Positions 25,790 through 34,663 of a DNA stretch of 50,262 bases are shown here, in pieces. Positions within the stretch are counted from its first letter, which is position 1. Every line of letters starts with the position of its first letter. The translations under genes and the position numbers were made by a program. The notes under the pieces were generated by a model. The model worked only from the letters and a program-made list of their open reading frames with translations, was not told the DNA's origin and did not search any database. Origin of the DNA: Thermoflexus sp. (GTDB lineage Bacteria > Chloroflexota > Anaerolineae > Thermoflexales > Thermoflexaceae); assembly GCA_025057635.1 (NCBI GenBank), contig JANXBD010000006.1:1-50262 (forward strand), written 5' to 3'.

Positions 25790-26538
25790 CGAACACCTCC
25801 AGCAAGGGCCTGACGGATCACCTGCACCCACTCGCCGATCCGCCGCTCGTCCTGCCGCGGTCGGGCGTCGGGGATCGAAAAGCGCGCCCGGATCCGGGCC
25901 GGGCGCCCCGCGAGGACCACCACTTCATCCGCCAACCGCGCGGCCTCATACAGGTCATGGGTGACCCAGAGGACGGTTGCCCGGAACTGCTGCCAGAGCC
26001 GCTCGACTTCCTCCAGAAGCTGTTCCCGGGTCAGGGCGTCCAGGGCCGCGAACGGCTCATCCATTAACCACACCCGCGGGCCCGATACCAGGGTCCGGGC
26101 CAGGGCGACGCGCTGCTGCATGCCGCCGGAGAGCATATGAGGATAGGCTCGTTCGAATCCCCTCAAACCAACCAGCTCGATGAGCTCCTGGACGGCGAGC
26201 GCCGGCCGAAGCGATCGGCCGTTCACCTCCAGGGCCAGCCGGATGTTGCCTTCCACCGTGCGCCAGGGGAGCAGCGCCGGGCTCTGCCCCATCCAGCCGA
26301 TCCACCGCGCTGCGCGCGCCTCCTCCGGGGAGAAGGCGCCCAGGCGCACTTCGCCCGCCGCAGGATGCAGGAGGCCCGCGACCATTCGGAGCATGGTGGA
26401 CTTCCCGCATCCGCTGGGCCCCACGATGACCGTAAACGATCCGGAGGGGATCTCCAGGTTCAGATCCTCGAAGACCGTCCACTCGCCCTGGGGGGTGGAG
26501 AACACCTGACGAACATGTCGGATCCGGATTTCCAGCAT
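25786..26538 (-). CDS. ABC importer ATPase (SsuB/TauB/ThiZ-like)
   Basis: A 250-residue nucleotide-binding subunit. Walker A is VGPSGCGKSTMLR, the Q-loop is WMGQSPALLPW, the signature is LSGGMQQRVALAR, Walker B is VWLMDEPFAALD and the H-loop is VTHDLYEA. This matches the nitrate/sulfonate/taurine/HMP importer group. First gene of the three-gene operon; the IclR-type regulator gene ends 285 bp upstream on the same strand. Confidence 0.92.
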   Translation of the reverse strand: MLEIRIRHVRQVFSTPQGEWTVFEDLNLEIPSGSFTVIVGPSGCGKSTMLRMVAGLLHPAAGEVRLGAFSPEEARAARWIGWMGQSPALLPWRTVEGNIRLALEVNGRSLRPALAVQELIELVGLRGFERAYPHMLSGGMQQRVALARTLVSGPRVWLMDEPFAALDALTREQLLEEVERLWQQFRATVLWVTHDLYEAARLADEVVVLAGRPARIRARFSIPDARPRQDERRIGEWVQVIRQALAGGVR

Positions 26539-26600
26539 TTAGAAGGCTCCGTCGCGCTCTTTCCCCCCTTCCTCAGGAAGGGGAGGGATTTTTAATGTTA

Positions 26601-26670
26601 TGGGCAACTTCCGAGCTCTCCCACGAGTTGGGGCTGGGGCACCGCCGAAGGCGGCGTCCACTCCCAAAAA
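26601..26670 (+). repeat. Dispersed intergenic repeat B, copy 1
   Basis: The element reads TGGGCAACTTCCGAGC, then CTCCCACGAGTT, then GGGCTGGGGCACCGCCGAAG. The same order of blocks appears at 36140-36203 and in part at 38181-38220. It lies in the gap between the importer operon and the IclR-type gene. Confidence 0.5.
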
Positions 26671-26823
26671 GATTGGGCTCATATTCGGAACCCGTGACGC
26701 TGGCTGGGCCTGGTTGCAGGCGGGGATTTGAAGTGGTAGGAGGGTGGCGAAGCCGCCTCCCCGACCACCCCAAACGTTCTAAGGGATCGTATGGAGGCCG
26801 CTCCAGATGGCCGCTCCGCCCCC

Positions 26824-27927
26824 TCAGCCTCCTTGGGAGGCTATCAGACCCCGCCGTCCTTCCATGCGTTCCGGAAGGATGCGGAAGGTCTCGAGATCAT
26901 GGCGGGGGAGCGGCCAATCCACGCGATAGCGATGGGTCAGACGGGCGATCAGCCCCTCGGGCCCCTCCGGGAAGGACGAAGGGAGGGCTTCTCCTTCCAC
27001 CTGAACTCGCCGCAGGGGTGGCCATGGCTCGTCGATCAGCAGGGTGATCCGCGGGTGGGTTCGCACGTAATCGGGCCACCGGGAGCCTGGGAAGGCGGCG
27101 ATCCAGAGGGCCGGCCGCTCCCACACATACCACACCGGGACAGCATATGGACGGCCGTCAGCCCGCAGGCCGATCAGTCGGGCGATCCATGGCCCTTCGA
27201 GGAAGGCAACGATCTCGGTCGGACGGAGCCGGCGCAGCGGAAGCTTGGACGGCTCCACGGCGTAGGGCTGATAGGTCGGCGCGCCTAGGCGATAGGAGAG
27301 GCGAGCCGCCACTGCCCGGAGGCTTTCCGATAGAGCGGGGCTGGCCCGGGTGGCGGGCAGGCGCACCGCCAGGGCCGCGTAGGGCCGACGGCCGTCCGGG
27401 CAGATCGGTGCAGCGATCTCTAGGAGCGATCCGGCCGCGCGGCGAGCGATCCCCTTTCGACGGATCTTTTCCCAGCGCCCGCCAGCCTGACGATCCGCCA
27501 GGAACACCCAGCCCGCCGCGCTTCGGGAGAGCGGAAACCGTTCCCCGATTTCCCAGCGGCCGATCAACGAATGGCGGCCCAGGACCGCTTCGATCACCGC
27601 TCCCTCGTCCCCGACGGGGCGCACGAGGGCGATGCTTTCGGAGAACCCCTGAGCCTCCATTCGGAACAACTCCCGCAGCGTCCGTTCCGGGTGTGCCCGG
27701 ACGGCCAGCGCCCACCAGCGTGGGCCCAAGCGGTAGGGCCCCCGGGGGCCGGCCTGCTCCAGATACCCGTGGGCCTTCAGGGTGTTCAGCAGCGCGAAGG
27801 TCCCGGTGCGGGAAAGGCCGAGGCCCTCCATCAAATCCGAAGGGGAAGATCCCTCCGGCCGCTCCGCGATCCATTCCAGGATCTGGAGCGCACGCTCCAC
27901 TGCGGGCACGCGCTGAATGTAAGACAA
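26824..27927 (-). CDS. IclR-family regulator fused to a PNPOx-like flavin-binding domain
   Basis: A 367-residue fusion. Residues 5-75 form an IclR winged helix-turn-helix (VPAVERALQILEWIAE, GLGLSRTGTFALLNTLKAHG, YRLGPRWWALA). Residues 80-215 correspond to the IclR effector-binding domain. Residues 225-355 form a split-barrel of the pyridoxamine-phosphate oxidase type: FLEGPWIARLIGLRADGRPY, VPVWYVWERPALWIA and HPRITLLIDEPW. IclR proteins are normally about 250 residues and lack this barrel. Starts at TTG (27927) with AGGAG upstream and a strong promoter. The importer operon follows on the same strand, so it probably controls it. A flavin or vitamin B6 ligand for the barrel is an inference. Confidence 0.85.
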   Translation of the reverse strand: MSYIQRVPAVERALQILEWIAERPEGSSPSDLMEGLGLSRTGTFALLNTLKAHGYLEQAGPRGPYRLGPRWWALAVRAHPERTLRELFRMEAQGFSESIALVRPVGDEGAVIEAVLGRHSLIGRWEIGERFPLSRSAAGWVFLADRQAGGRWEKIRRKGIARRAAGSLLEIAAPICPDGRRPYAALAVRLPATRASPALSESLRAVAARLSYRLGAPTYQPYAVEPSKLPLRRLRPTEIVAFLEGPWIARLIGLRADGRPYAVPVWYVWERPALWIAAFPGSRWPDYVRTHPRITLLIDEPWPPLRRVQVEGEALPSSFPEGPEGLIARLTHRYRVDWPLPRHDLETFRILPERMEGRRGLIASQGG

Positions 27928-27960
27928 GGCGGGATCTCCTGATGAAATGCAACGTGATTC

Positions 27961-27989
27961 ATTATAGAAAATCCTGGTTTATTATGCAA
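27961..27989 (-). promoter_or_regulatory. Strong promoter of the IclR-type gene
   Basis: On the minus strand TTGCAT (27984-27989), a 17-bp spacer and TATAAT (27961-27966). The whole AT-rich block (27958-28003) stands out from the GC-rich surroundings and could hold an operator. Confidence 0.7.
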
Positions 27990-28009
27990 ATCTTATGGTA
28001 AATCCGCTA

Positions 28010-28400
28010 TGGAGCAAGGTGTGAGAGGTCTGGCGGGCCGCCGAAGGCGGCTCATCAGGCCCTTATCCCCAGGGAGAGCGCCATCGTTCGCGCAAGCGAC
28101 GTCGGATTCATCGCAAGCGTTTGCAAGCAAGAAGAGCTGTGCGGAGATCGTCCAGACGCTGTTCATCTGCGGGAGGACGGTGGATTTCCATCAGGATGCG
28201 GAAGCTGGGCCTGAAGGATCGGGCGAAGCGGGTTCCATCCTGAACCCATGCCGGCAACCCGGCCCAGCCTGGGAGAGGGGAAGACATCGTCTGTGCTCTG
28301 TCCTGGGAGAGCGCTTCCGGGGGAAGGATCCCAGGGGACGGGGAGCGCACGGAGGGCGTTCCCCATCCCTCATTCCTTCTGCCTACCTGGGGTCTGGTTC
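28010..28400. other. Gene-free stretch between the regulator and mltG
   Basis: About 390 bp without a convincing gene. It holds repeat A copy 2 at its left end; the rest shows no recognisable frame or RNA. Confidence 0.4.
28032..28118 (-). repeat. Dispersed intergenic repeat A, copy 2
   Basis: The reverse complement of this 87-bp stretch resembles 4285-4371 over its full length. It contains the inner palindrome GCCGCCGAAGGCGGC and the shared block GCTTGCGCGAACGATG. Confidence 0.55.
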
Positions 28401-29552
28401 TTACTGGCAGCGGCGGAAATTCCTGAGGTGCTCTTCGTGAGTGCGGGCGAACCAGTGGCTGCCGTCCTTTTTGATGCAGTCGGCCATAAAGTAGAGATAA
28501 TCCGTCTCCGCCGGGTTCAGCACCGCTTCGATGGAGGCCAGGCCGGGGTTCGCGATGGGCCCCGGCGGCAGTCCAGGGTAGCGGTAGGTGTTATATGGGG
28601 AATCCACTTGTAGGTCCTCCAGCGTGAGCGGGCTCTTCCACCAGGTCTTCTGATCTGGCTGATAGCCCAGCGCGTATTGAACCGTCGGGTCAGCATCCAG
28701 CTTCATTCCGGCGGTTAGCCGATTGAGGTAAACACTGGCGATGAGTGGACGCTCCTCGGGCAAGACAGCCTCCCGTTCCACGATGGAGGCGAGGGTGATC
28801 ACCTGATGGAGGGAAAGCCCCCGGGCCCGGGCGGCCGCGATCTTCTCCAACGTCACCTTCCGGCCGAAGTTCTCCAACAGGCGCCGGATCATCGCCTCAG
28901 CGGTCGCATCCCGGGCCAGCCGGTAGGTGTCCGGGAACAGATAGCCTTCCAGCGTCGCACCGGGGGGCAGATCAGCTAGGAAGGGGAAATCCCTTCGCCA
29001 GCGGAGGCCGTCACGGGCGGCCTCCAGAATGGCCCGGGCGGAGAGGTGGGTCTGGGTGGCGATGGCTTCCGCCACCTCCTCCAGACGCAGGCCTTCGCGA
29101 ACGCGCACCGTCCATTCCGCCTGACGGCCGGATCGGAGAGCCTTCGCGATCTGGGGGATGGTCATCGTTTTATTCAAGGTGTATTCCCCCGCTTCAATTT
29201 CTCGGTCTAGCCTGTGATAGCGCACGTAGGCCCGGAACAGGAAGGCGTCCCGGATCAGGCCCGCTTCCTCCAGGGCCTGGGCGACCTCCAACACCGACTG
29301 GCCGGGATGGATGGAGAAGGTCACCGGTGTGGCGTCCGTGCCTGCTGGCCGCTCCAGATCGTTCCGTCGAAGGAATAGATACAATCCCAATACCCAGTCC
29401 GCGGGCGATCCGGAGAGCTCCGGGCCGGAGGATGAAACGGGCCGGTTCAATCGGGGAACCAGGGCGGCACCGATGGTGCCGCCGAAAAAGAGGACAACGC
29501 CGATGGCCACGAGCCAGCGCCATATCGAGCGACGAGAACGCTTTCGAGCCAT
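28401..29552 (-). CDS. mltG: Endolytic murein transglycosylase MltG
   Basis: A 383-residue YceG-like protein that cuts nascent glycan strands at the membrane. One N-terminal helix (WLVAIGVVLFFGGTIGAAL) is followed by the LysM-like part (FSIHPGQSVLEVAQALEEAG) and the catalytic domain with EGYLFPDTYRL, the catalytic glutamate in LASIVEREAVLPEERP, and ASVYLNRL. ATG at 29552. It is the last gene of ruvB-ruvX-mltG, 62 bp after ruvX; ruvX and mltG are neighbours in many bacteria. It complements MurJ and PBP1A in this window. Confidence 0.94.
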   Translation of the reverse strand: MARKRSRRSIWRWLVAIGVVLFFGGTIGAALVPRLNRPVSSSGPELSGSPADWVLGLYLFLRRNDLERPAGTDATPVTFSIHPGQSVLEVAQALEEAGLIRDAFLFRAYVRYHRLDREIEAGEYTLNKTMTIPQIAKALRSGRQAEWTVRVREGLRLEEVAEAIATQTHLSARAILEAARDGLRWRRDFPFLADLPPGATLEGYLFPDTYRLARDATAEAMIRRLLENFGRKVTLEKIAAARARGLSLHQVITLASIVEREAVLPEERPLIASVYLNRLTAGMKLDADPTVQYALGYQPDQKTWWKSPLTLEDLQVDSPYNTYRYPGLPPGPIANPGLASIEAVLNPAETDYLYFMADCIKKDGSHWFARTHEEHLRNFRRCQ

Positions 29553-29614
29553 GGATGCTCCCTGAGTTCTACGAGGTTGCCCCTATGGGGCAGCGATAGA
29601 ACATCGAACGTAGA

Positions 29615-30064
29615 TTAAGTGAACGGCATCGCTTTGGAAAGGGACGGATCCCATCCACGGGCCCGTTGGGCCTCCAGGTAATCCTGGAGGATGACGGCAG
29701 CGGCCTCGGCGTCGATGGGCTCCCGGCGACGCCCCCCGCGCATGGCCCGGTAAGCTTCCGCCGTGGCGGTCGAGAGACGCTCATCCCAGAGGACAACGGG
29801 AACCGGCAGGCGGCGCGCCAGCGCTTCCACTTCCCGACGTACCCAGCGGGCCTGGGGGCCCTCCTCACCGGAAAGGCTGCGAGGGAAACCGACCACCACC
29901 CGCTCCACTTCGTATTCCGCGAGCAAGCGAAGAAGCGCCTCGATCACGGCTTTACGGGAGGTTCGAGGAACGATCCTCAGCGGGCGGGCGATGGTGTGGG
30001 TCGGATCGCTGATGGCCACGCCGACGCGCTTCTCGCCCAGATCCAATGCCATGATCCGCCCCAT
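29615..30064 (-). CDS. ruvX: Putative pre-16S rRNA nuclease / Holliday junction resolvase RuvX (YqgF)
   Basis: A 149-residue RNase H-like fold protein. The start [20 protein letters not shown] carries the first catalytic Asp, VERVVVGFPRSLSGEEG the second region, and PVVLWDERLSTATAEAYR the ERxST block, with a late Asp in EPIDAEAAAVILQDYL. E. coli YqgF processes the 5' end of 16S rRNA; a resolvase role has been proposed for others. Its ATG at 30064 overlaps the ruvB stop by one base (TGATG), showing translational coupling. Confidence 0.93.
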   Translation of the reverse strand: MGRIMALDLGEKRVGVAISDPTHTIARPLRIVPRTSRKAVIEALLRLLAEYEVERVVVGFPRSLSGEEGPQARWVRREVEALARRLPVPVVLWDERLSTATAEAYRAMRGGRRREPIDAEAAAVILQDYLEAQRARGWDPSLSKAMPFT

Positions 30065-31161
30065 CAAATCGACTCCAGAGGCAGCGGGGGTTGAGCGGCC
30101 TCCCCGGGGTAGGGAAGGCCCAGGTGTTCATAGGCACGGCGGGTGAGCACCCGGCCGCGCGGCGTGCGATCGAGGAAGCCTAATTGCAACAGGTAAGGTT
30201 CCACCACATCCATGATCGTGTCCGGCTCCTCCGAGAGGGCCGCGGCTAAGGTTTCCAGCCCCACTGGCCCGCCGCCGAATTTCTCCGCCAGCGTGCGCAT
30301 CAGCCGGCGGTCCAGTTCATCCAGCCCCAGAGGATCCACATCCATGAGCTGGAGGGCTTCGGCGGCCACTGCTGCGGTGATCACCCCATCGGCGCGAACC
30401 TGAGCGTAATCCCGAACGCGGCGAAGCAGACGAACCGCCACACGGGGCGTGCCGCGGGCCCGGCGGGCGATCTCCCGCACGCCTTCTTCCTCAATGGCCA
30501 CCCTTAGCACGTGGGCGGCGCGGCGGACAATCGCTTCCATCGCCTCCAGGTCGTAGAAGTCCAGGCGGAAGACGGCGCCAAAGCGAGCGCGAAGCGGGGC
30601 GGTGAGGAGGGCCAGACGGGTGGTGGCGCCGATCACGGTAAAGCGGGGAAGGCTCAGGCGGATGCTGCGGGCCGCCGGCCCTTTTCCGATCACAATGTCC
30701 AGGGCGAAGTCCTCCATCGCCGGGTAGAGGACCTCCTCTACGGTGCGGGGGAGGCGGTGGATCTCATCGATGAACAGGATCTCGCCCGCCCGCAGGTTGG
30801 TGAGGATGGCCGCCAGATCCCCGGCTCGTTCGATCGCGGGGCCGGAGGTGATCCGGATGGGCACCCCCATCTCGTTAGCGATAACGATGGCCAGGGTGGT
30901 CTTGCCTAGGCCGGGCGGGCCGTAGAAGAGCAGGTGATCCAGCGGCTCGCCGCGGGCCCGCGCAGCCTCGATCAGGATCCGCAGGTTCTCCTTCATTCGA
31001 TCCTGGCCGATGAACTCCTCCAGCCGTTGGGGCCGGAGGGCCATCTCGATCGCCTGCTCCTCCGGCCGCCGATGGGGAGAGATAGGACGCTCCGGCCTTC
31101 CGGGCTCCACAGATGGCCCTCCCGATAGCTCCACGTTTAGGGAATCTTTGCGACGCTTCAA
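30064..31161 (-). CDS. ruvB: Holliday junction branch migration helicase RuvB
   Basis: A 365-residue AAA+ motor of the RuvABC recombination complex. It shows [19 protein letters not shown], Walker [14 protein letters not shown], Walker [11 protein letters not shown], sensor 1 [20 protein letters not shown], and the C-terminal winged helix ending in [20 protein letters not shown]. The start is TTG at 31161 with AGGAG upstream. First gene of ruvB-ruvX-mltG; ruvA and ruvC are not in the window. Confidence 0.96.
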   Translation of the reverse strand: MKRRKDSLNVELSGGPSVEPGRPERPISPHRRPEEQAIEMALRPQRLEEFIGQDRMKENLRILIEAARARGEPLDHLLFYGPPGLGKTTLAIVIANEMGVPIRITSGPAIERAGDLAAILTNLRAGEILFIDEIHRLPRTVEEVLYPAMEDFALDIVIGKGPAARSIRLSLPRFTVIGATTRLALLTAPLRARFGAVFRLDFYDLEAMEAIVRRAAHVLRVAIEEEGVREIARRARGTPRVAVRLLRRVRDYAQVRADGVITAAVAAEALQLMDVDPLGLDELDRRLMRTLAEKFGGGPVGLETLAAALSEEPDTIMDVVEPYLLQLGFLDRTPRGRVLTRRAYEHLGLPYPGEAAQPPLPLESI

Positions 31162-31191
31162 CGGGCTGCTCCTGTTGAACCATCTGTATCG

Positions 31192-31197
31192 ATTATA
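31192..31197 (-). promoter_or_regulatory. Probable -10 box for ruvB
   Basis: TATAAT on the minus strand 31 bp upstream of ruvB. No convincing -35 at 16-18 bp. Confidence 0.4.
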
Positions 31198-31242
31198 CTT
31201 CCAGGAGGGGATTGCCCCTCATCGGGTCAATCCGTGGGGGCA

Positions 31243-31530
31243 TGAAATGCTATAGCGCATCGCGCATTTCATGATCATACGGGCAGACCTCTGGGCCTGT
31301 CATGATTGAGCCAGCAATCATGGTTGCCCATATGGGCATGCAGGATGGTATCAGGCGATCACTTGGGGTTGCACCTACGAAATGAAATGAGATGGCATGT
31401 CGCGGATTTCTGATTATGCAGGTGGGCCTCTGGGCCTGTCTCCATCGAGCCAACCGCGGGGGGATACCCTTACGAAGCGATAGGGCGCATTCCGCATTTT
31501 GTAGGGGGCTGTTCCGGGCGATGCGGATTT
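31243..31530. repeat. Decayed direct repeats, period about 140 bp
   Basis: A unit starting TGAAATG at 31243 recurs at 31383; both hold a CGCGNATTTC block, then CCTCTGGGCCTGTC (31288 and 31427 regions), then GAGCCA. A third, partial unit begins near 31474 (GCGATAGGGCGCATTCCGC) and a fragment near 31518. No coding frame crosses them. They fill the divergent gap between ruvB and the membrane protein gene at 31551. Confidence 0.6.
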
Positions 31531-31550
31531 TGTGAGCTGAGGCGAGGCCT

Positions 31551-33503
31551 ATGCGAGCCGGCAAGCCTGGATTCTGGCGTTCCCTGACGCCATCGCATTT
31601 GCTGGCTTTGACCGTGCTGACCGGCATCTTCGTCTTTGTCAGCACCCATCCCATCCGTCCCCACGATTTCTGGTGGCATCTTGCCGTTGGGCGCGAGATC
31701 CTGCAGAACGGGCGCATTCCCACCGTTGATGCGTTCTCCTACACCCGGGCGGGCGCGCCGTATCCTTCGTATGCGATGTTCTGGCTGGCGGAAGTGCTGA
31801 TGTATGAGCTCTACACGCTGGGGGGCCCGGCGCTGGTGGTGTGGGTTCACAGCCTTCTGATCACCGCGGCCTACGGGTTGGTCATGTGGACCGCCTGGGA
31901 GGCCAGTGGACCTCGGGCGGCGGCGTTGGGGATGGTCGTGGCGGCGGCGCTGGGGATCGACGACTGGAACGTGCGGCCCCAGGCTTTCGCTTTCCTCGCC
32001 GGCGCCCTTTTCCTGCGCGGGCTCGCCGGGCTGGAACGCTCGCGGCGCTGGCTCTGGGTCTTCCCCCTCGGGATGGCCCTCTGGGTCAACACCCACGGAT
32101 CCTTTCCCATCGGGCTGTTGCTCATCGGGCTGATGCTGGCCGGGAAGGCCATGGAGGGCGGGATCTCAGGGGAACGCCTGTCGTCCTTGCGCCCATTCCT
32201 GCTGGCCTTCGGGCTGGCGTGGCTGACCACCGGGCTTAATCCCCGGGGCTTTGGGGTCTACGAGTATCTAATCATGATGGCCCGCAATCCGGTGATCCAG
32301 ACGATGGTCCCGGAATGGGCCCCGCCCGGCCCGGACCGCCGCGGGCTGTTGTTTTGCGCGGCGGCGGCGCTGACGGGGATTATGCTTGTGCTTCCCCCGC
32401 GTCGTCTTTCGATTCGGGATCTGTTGACCGCTGGGGCGTTCGCCCTGCTGGGGTTCCGGACCTCCCGAGGGGTGGTGTGGTTCGGGATGGCGGCGGCTCC
32501 GATCCTGGCGGTGCGGATTCAAGCGCTTTGGCCGGAACGGCCCGGACGAACCGGAGTCCCGGCGCTGAACGGATTGTTGCTGGGGTTGCTGGGCGGGATG
32601 GCCCTTGCGGCGCTTCCCTGGTTCAAGGGGTGGTGGCCTCTGCCTCCTGCCAAGGCGGGTCTGATCTCGGCGGAAACGCCGGTGGCCGCCACCGCTTTCT
32701 TGCTTCGGGAGCGGTTGCCGGGGCCGCTGTTCCACAGTCTTTCTTTTGGCAGCTATCTAATCTGGGCCGCCCAGCCGGATTACCCGGTGTTCGTGGACAC
32801 CCGGCTAGAGCTCTACCCGATGGAGATCTGGGAAGATTACCTAGCGATCAGCGCGGCGGCTCCGGATTGGGAGGACCGGCTGGCTCGCTATGGGGTATGT
32901 CTGTTGATGTTGAGCCCGGCGGAGCAACCCGCCCTGCTCAAAGCGGTCGAGCGATCGCCGCACTGGAAACAGGTGTATCAGGATGAAGCGGCCTCGATTT
33001 GGATGAGAGAGGGAGCATGCGACCGCCCATCGGGATCCCGCATCCCTTTGAGGGGGGAAGGCCGAGCAGACCGCTCGGTCGTTGAACTATTTTTCCGTCC
33101 GGCGGTTCGCGAGGAGCGCATTTGGGTGCCTTCGGCGATGTCCTCAAAAACTCCAGAGGAGACGAACTGCCCAGCTCCTGTCCCTCAAGAACGAAACATC
33201 TCTGGACTCAGAGTCCGGTTCCTGCAAATCCGGAGCAATCGGTCTAAGATGAAAGGATCAGCCATCGGAAGGATGACAGTGTTTCGCTACAGGCCGATGG
33301 ATCTGGGCTTTCGGAACGGCTCTTCCGCGGGGATCTTTCTCCCTGGAGCCAGAGGGGCGATGAGGCCCTGGGGAAGGGAGCTTTGCAAATCTTCAGGGTT
33401 TGCCGTTCCGAGAGAGCCTTGTCCGTTATGGGATGAACAAGGTCGGAAATGTTTCCATCAGGGAGAAGCGCGGTGCGAGTTCCACGTGTGGTGTTGTTCC
33501 TGA
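31551..33503 (+). CDS. Multi-pass membrane protein with unusual C-terminal tail
   Basis: An open frame of 650 codons. Residues 1-490 form about ten hydrophobic helices with an extracytoplasmic-type loop HPHDFWWHLAVGREIL-like start (DFWWHLAVGREILQNGRIP, then DAFSYT) seen in uncharacterised bacterial membrane proteins that resemble GT-C glycosyltransferases; the segment QPDYPVFVDTRLELYP is a typical later block. After about residue 490 the translation turns arginine- and proline-rich without pattern and runs into the next gene, so the true stop may have been lost or a frameshift lies near 33030. ATG at 31551 follows GAGGCGAGG. Function unknown; sugar transfer is only a guess. Confidence 0.7.
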   Translation: MRAGKPGFWRSLTPSHLLALTVLTGIFVFVSTHPIRPHDFWWHLAVGREILQNGRIPTVDAFSYTRAGAPYPSYAMFWLAEVLMYELYTLGGPALVVWVHSLLITAAYGLVMWTAWEASGPRAAALGMVVAAALGIDDWNVRPQAFAFLAGALFLRGLAGLERSRRWLWVFPLGMALWVNTHGSFPIGLLLIGLMLAGKAMEGGISGERLSSLRPFLLAFGLAWLTTGLNPRGFGVYEYLIMMARNPVIQTMVPEWAPPGPDRRGLLFCAAAALTGIMLVLPPRRLSIRDLLTAGAFALLGFRTSRGVVWFGMAAAPILAVRIQALWPERPGRTGVPALNGLLLGLLGGMALAALPWFKGWWPLPPAKAGLISAETPVAATAFLLRERLPGPLFHSLSFGSYLIWAAQPDYPVFVDTRLELYPMEIWEDYLAISAAAPDWEDRLARYGVCLLMLSPAEQPALLKAVERSPHWKQVYQDEAASIWMREGACDRPSGSRIPLRGEGRADRSVVELFFRPAVREERIWVPSAMSSKTPEETNCPAPVPQERNISGLRVRFLQIRSNRSKMKGSAIGRMTVFRYRPMDLGFRNGSSAGIFLPGARGAMRPWGRELCKSSGFAVPREPCPLWDEQGRKCFHQGEARCEFHVWCCS

Positions 33504-34663
33504 TCAGCTTCGCAGCACTGATCTATATCACGGAGCGGTTGTGGCAGCTGTTCGGCCTGTTCGCCGACCTGGTGCGCATGTTGGCCCTGGCCTGGCTCCT
33601 GGCGTATGTGCTCCATCCTCTGGTCGCTTGGCTGGATCACGGACCATTCTCCGAACCGTGGCTGGAAGGCCTGATCCGTCGGGGGGCACCGCTATGGCTC
33701 CGTCCCTTGGCTCGCTTTCGAATCCCCTATGCCGTTGGCGCCACTCTGGTTTACACCGGCCTTCTCATGGCGATTCTAATCGGCGTTCTGCTGGGTTTGC
33801 CCCTTTTGGTTCCACAGGCGCTGGAGTTCGCCGCGCTGCTCACCCCTTATCTGCAGAAGGCGCCGGAGATCCTGGTGGAGCTCCAGCGCGACCTGGCGGC
33901 GTGGTTGAACGTCCCGATGGAAGCGCTGGCGATCCTTCCCTCCCGGGAGGCCTGGCAGGATCTGGCCCGGCTGGGGGCCGGCTGGGTGTTGCCGATCCTG
34001 GTGGAAACCGCCCGGCGGATCGGAGGAGGTCTGGTGGAGTTCCTGCTGATCGTGGCGTTGAGCTATTACACCATGCTGGATTGGCGGAACCTCTCCCAAC
34101 GGATCCTCTCGCTGATCCCGCCGGCGTATCACGACGAGCTCCGGACGACCGCGGAGATCCTGGATCGCACGTTCGGGGGCTTCCTTCGAGGGCAATTATT
34201 GATCGCGTTGACCAACGGGCTGGTCACCTTTGCGGTGATGATCGCCTTCGGTGCCCCCTTCGCGGGCCTGATCGCGCTGCTATCCGCGCTGATCATCCTG
34301 ATCCCGATCATCGGGGCTCCGATCGCTCTCTGGGGGCCGCCGCTCACCCTCTGGCTCCGAGGGGAATGGACCGCCGGGCTCTGGATGTGGCTCATCCTGA
34401 TGATCTATCAGCAGGTCCTCTTTCACTTCCTGGTCCCCCGCATGCTGGGGGAGGCGACCGGGCTGCCGCCTTTGCTGACCTTGATCGCCGTTCTCGTTGG
34501 GGTGCGCCTTTTCGGGTTCTGGGGATTCGTCTTCGCCATCCCGGTGGCCGGCGCCGGATACAGCCTGGCGTTTCTGTTGTTGAGCTCCCGGCGCTCCTCT
34601 ATCCGGGCTTCGGAGCCGTCCGCAGGATCACCGCCCACTGATCCGATCGAAGATCATAGATGA
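33449..34663 (+). CDS. AI-2E/PerM-family transporter
   Basis: A 404-residue membrane protein with about eight helices of the AI-2E family (Pfam AI-2E_transport). Typical parts are LALAWLLAYVLHPLVAWLD, the long amphipathic middle region, FLLIVALSYYTMLDW, the conserved TFGGFLRGQLLIAL and LLTLIAVLVGVRLFGFWGF. Members export varied solutes, or act as sodium/lithium antiporters. Start is uncertain: ATG 33449, or GTG 33473, which has GGGAG at better spacing. Its start overlaps the doubtful tail of the upstream membrane protein by 55 bp. Confidence 0.88.
   Translation: MFPSGRSAVRVPRVVLFLISFAALIYITERLWQLFGLFADLVRMLALAWLLAYVLHPLVAWLDHGPFSEPWLEGLIRRGAPLWLRPLARFRIPYAVGATLVYTGLLMAILIGVLLGLPLLVPQALEFAALLTPYLQKAPEILVELQRDLAAWLNVPMEALAILPSREAWQDLARLGAGWVLPILVETARRIGGGLVEFLLIVALSYYTMLDWRNLSQRILSLIPPAYHDELRTTAEILDRTFGGFLRGQLLIALTNGLVTFAVMIAFGAPFAGLIALLSALIILIPIIGAPIALWGPPLTLWLRGEWTAGLWMWLILMIYQQVLFHFLVPRMLGEATGLPPLLTLIAVLVGVRLFGFWGFVFAIPVAGAGYSLAFLLLSSRRSSIRASEPSAGSPPTDPIEDHR

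Noticed and set aside
31243-31530. Repeats near ruvB as a CRISPR array
   Set aside because: The unit is about 140 bp and diverged, with no short constant repeats and no cas genes nearby.
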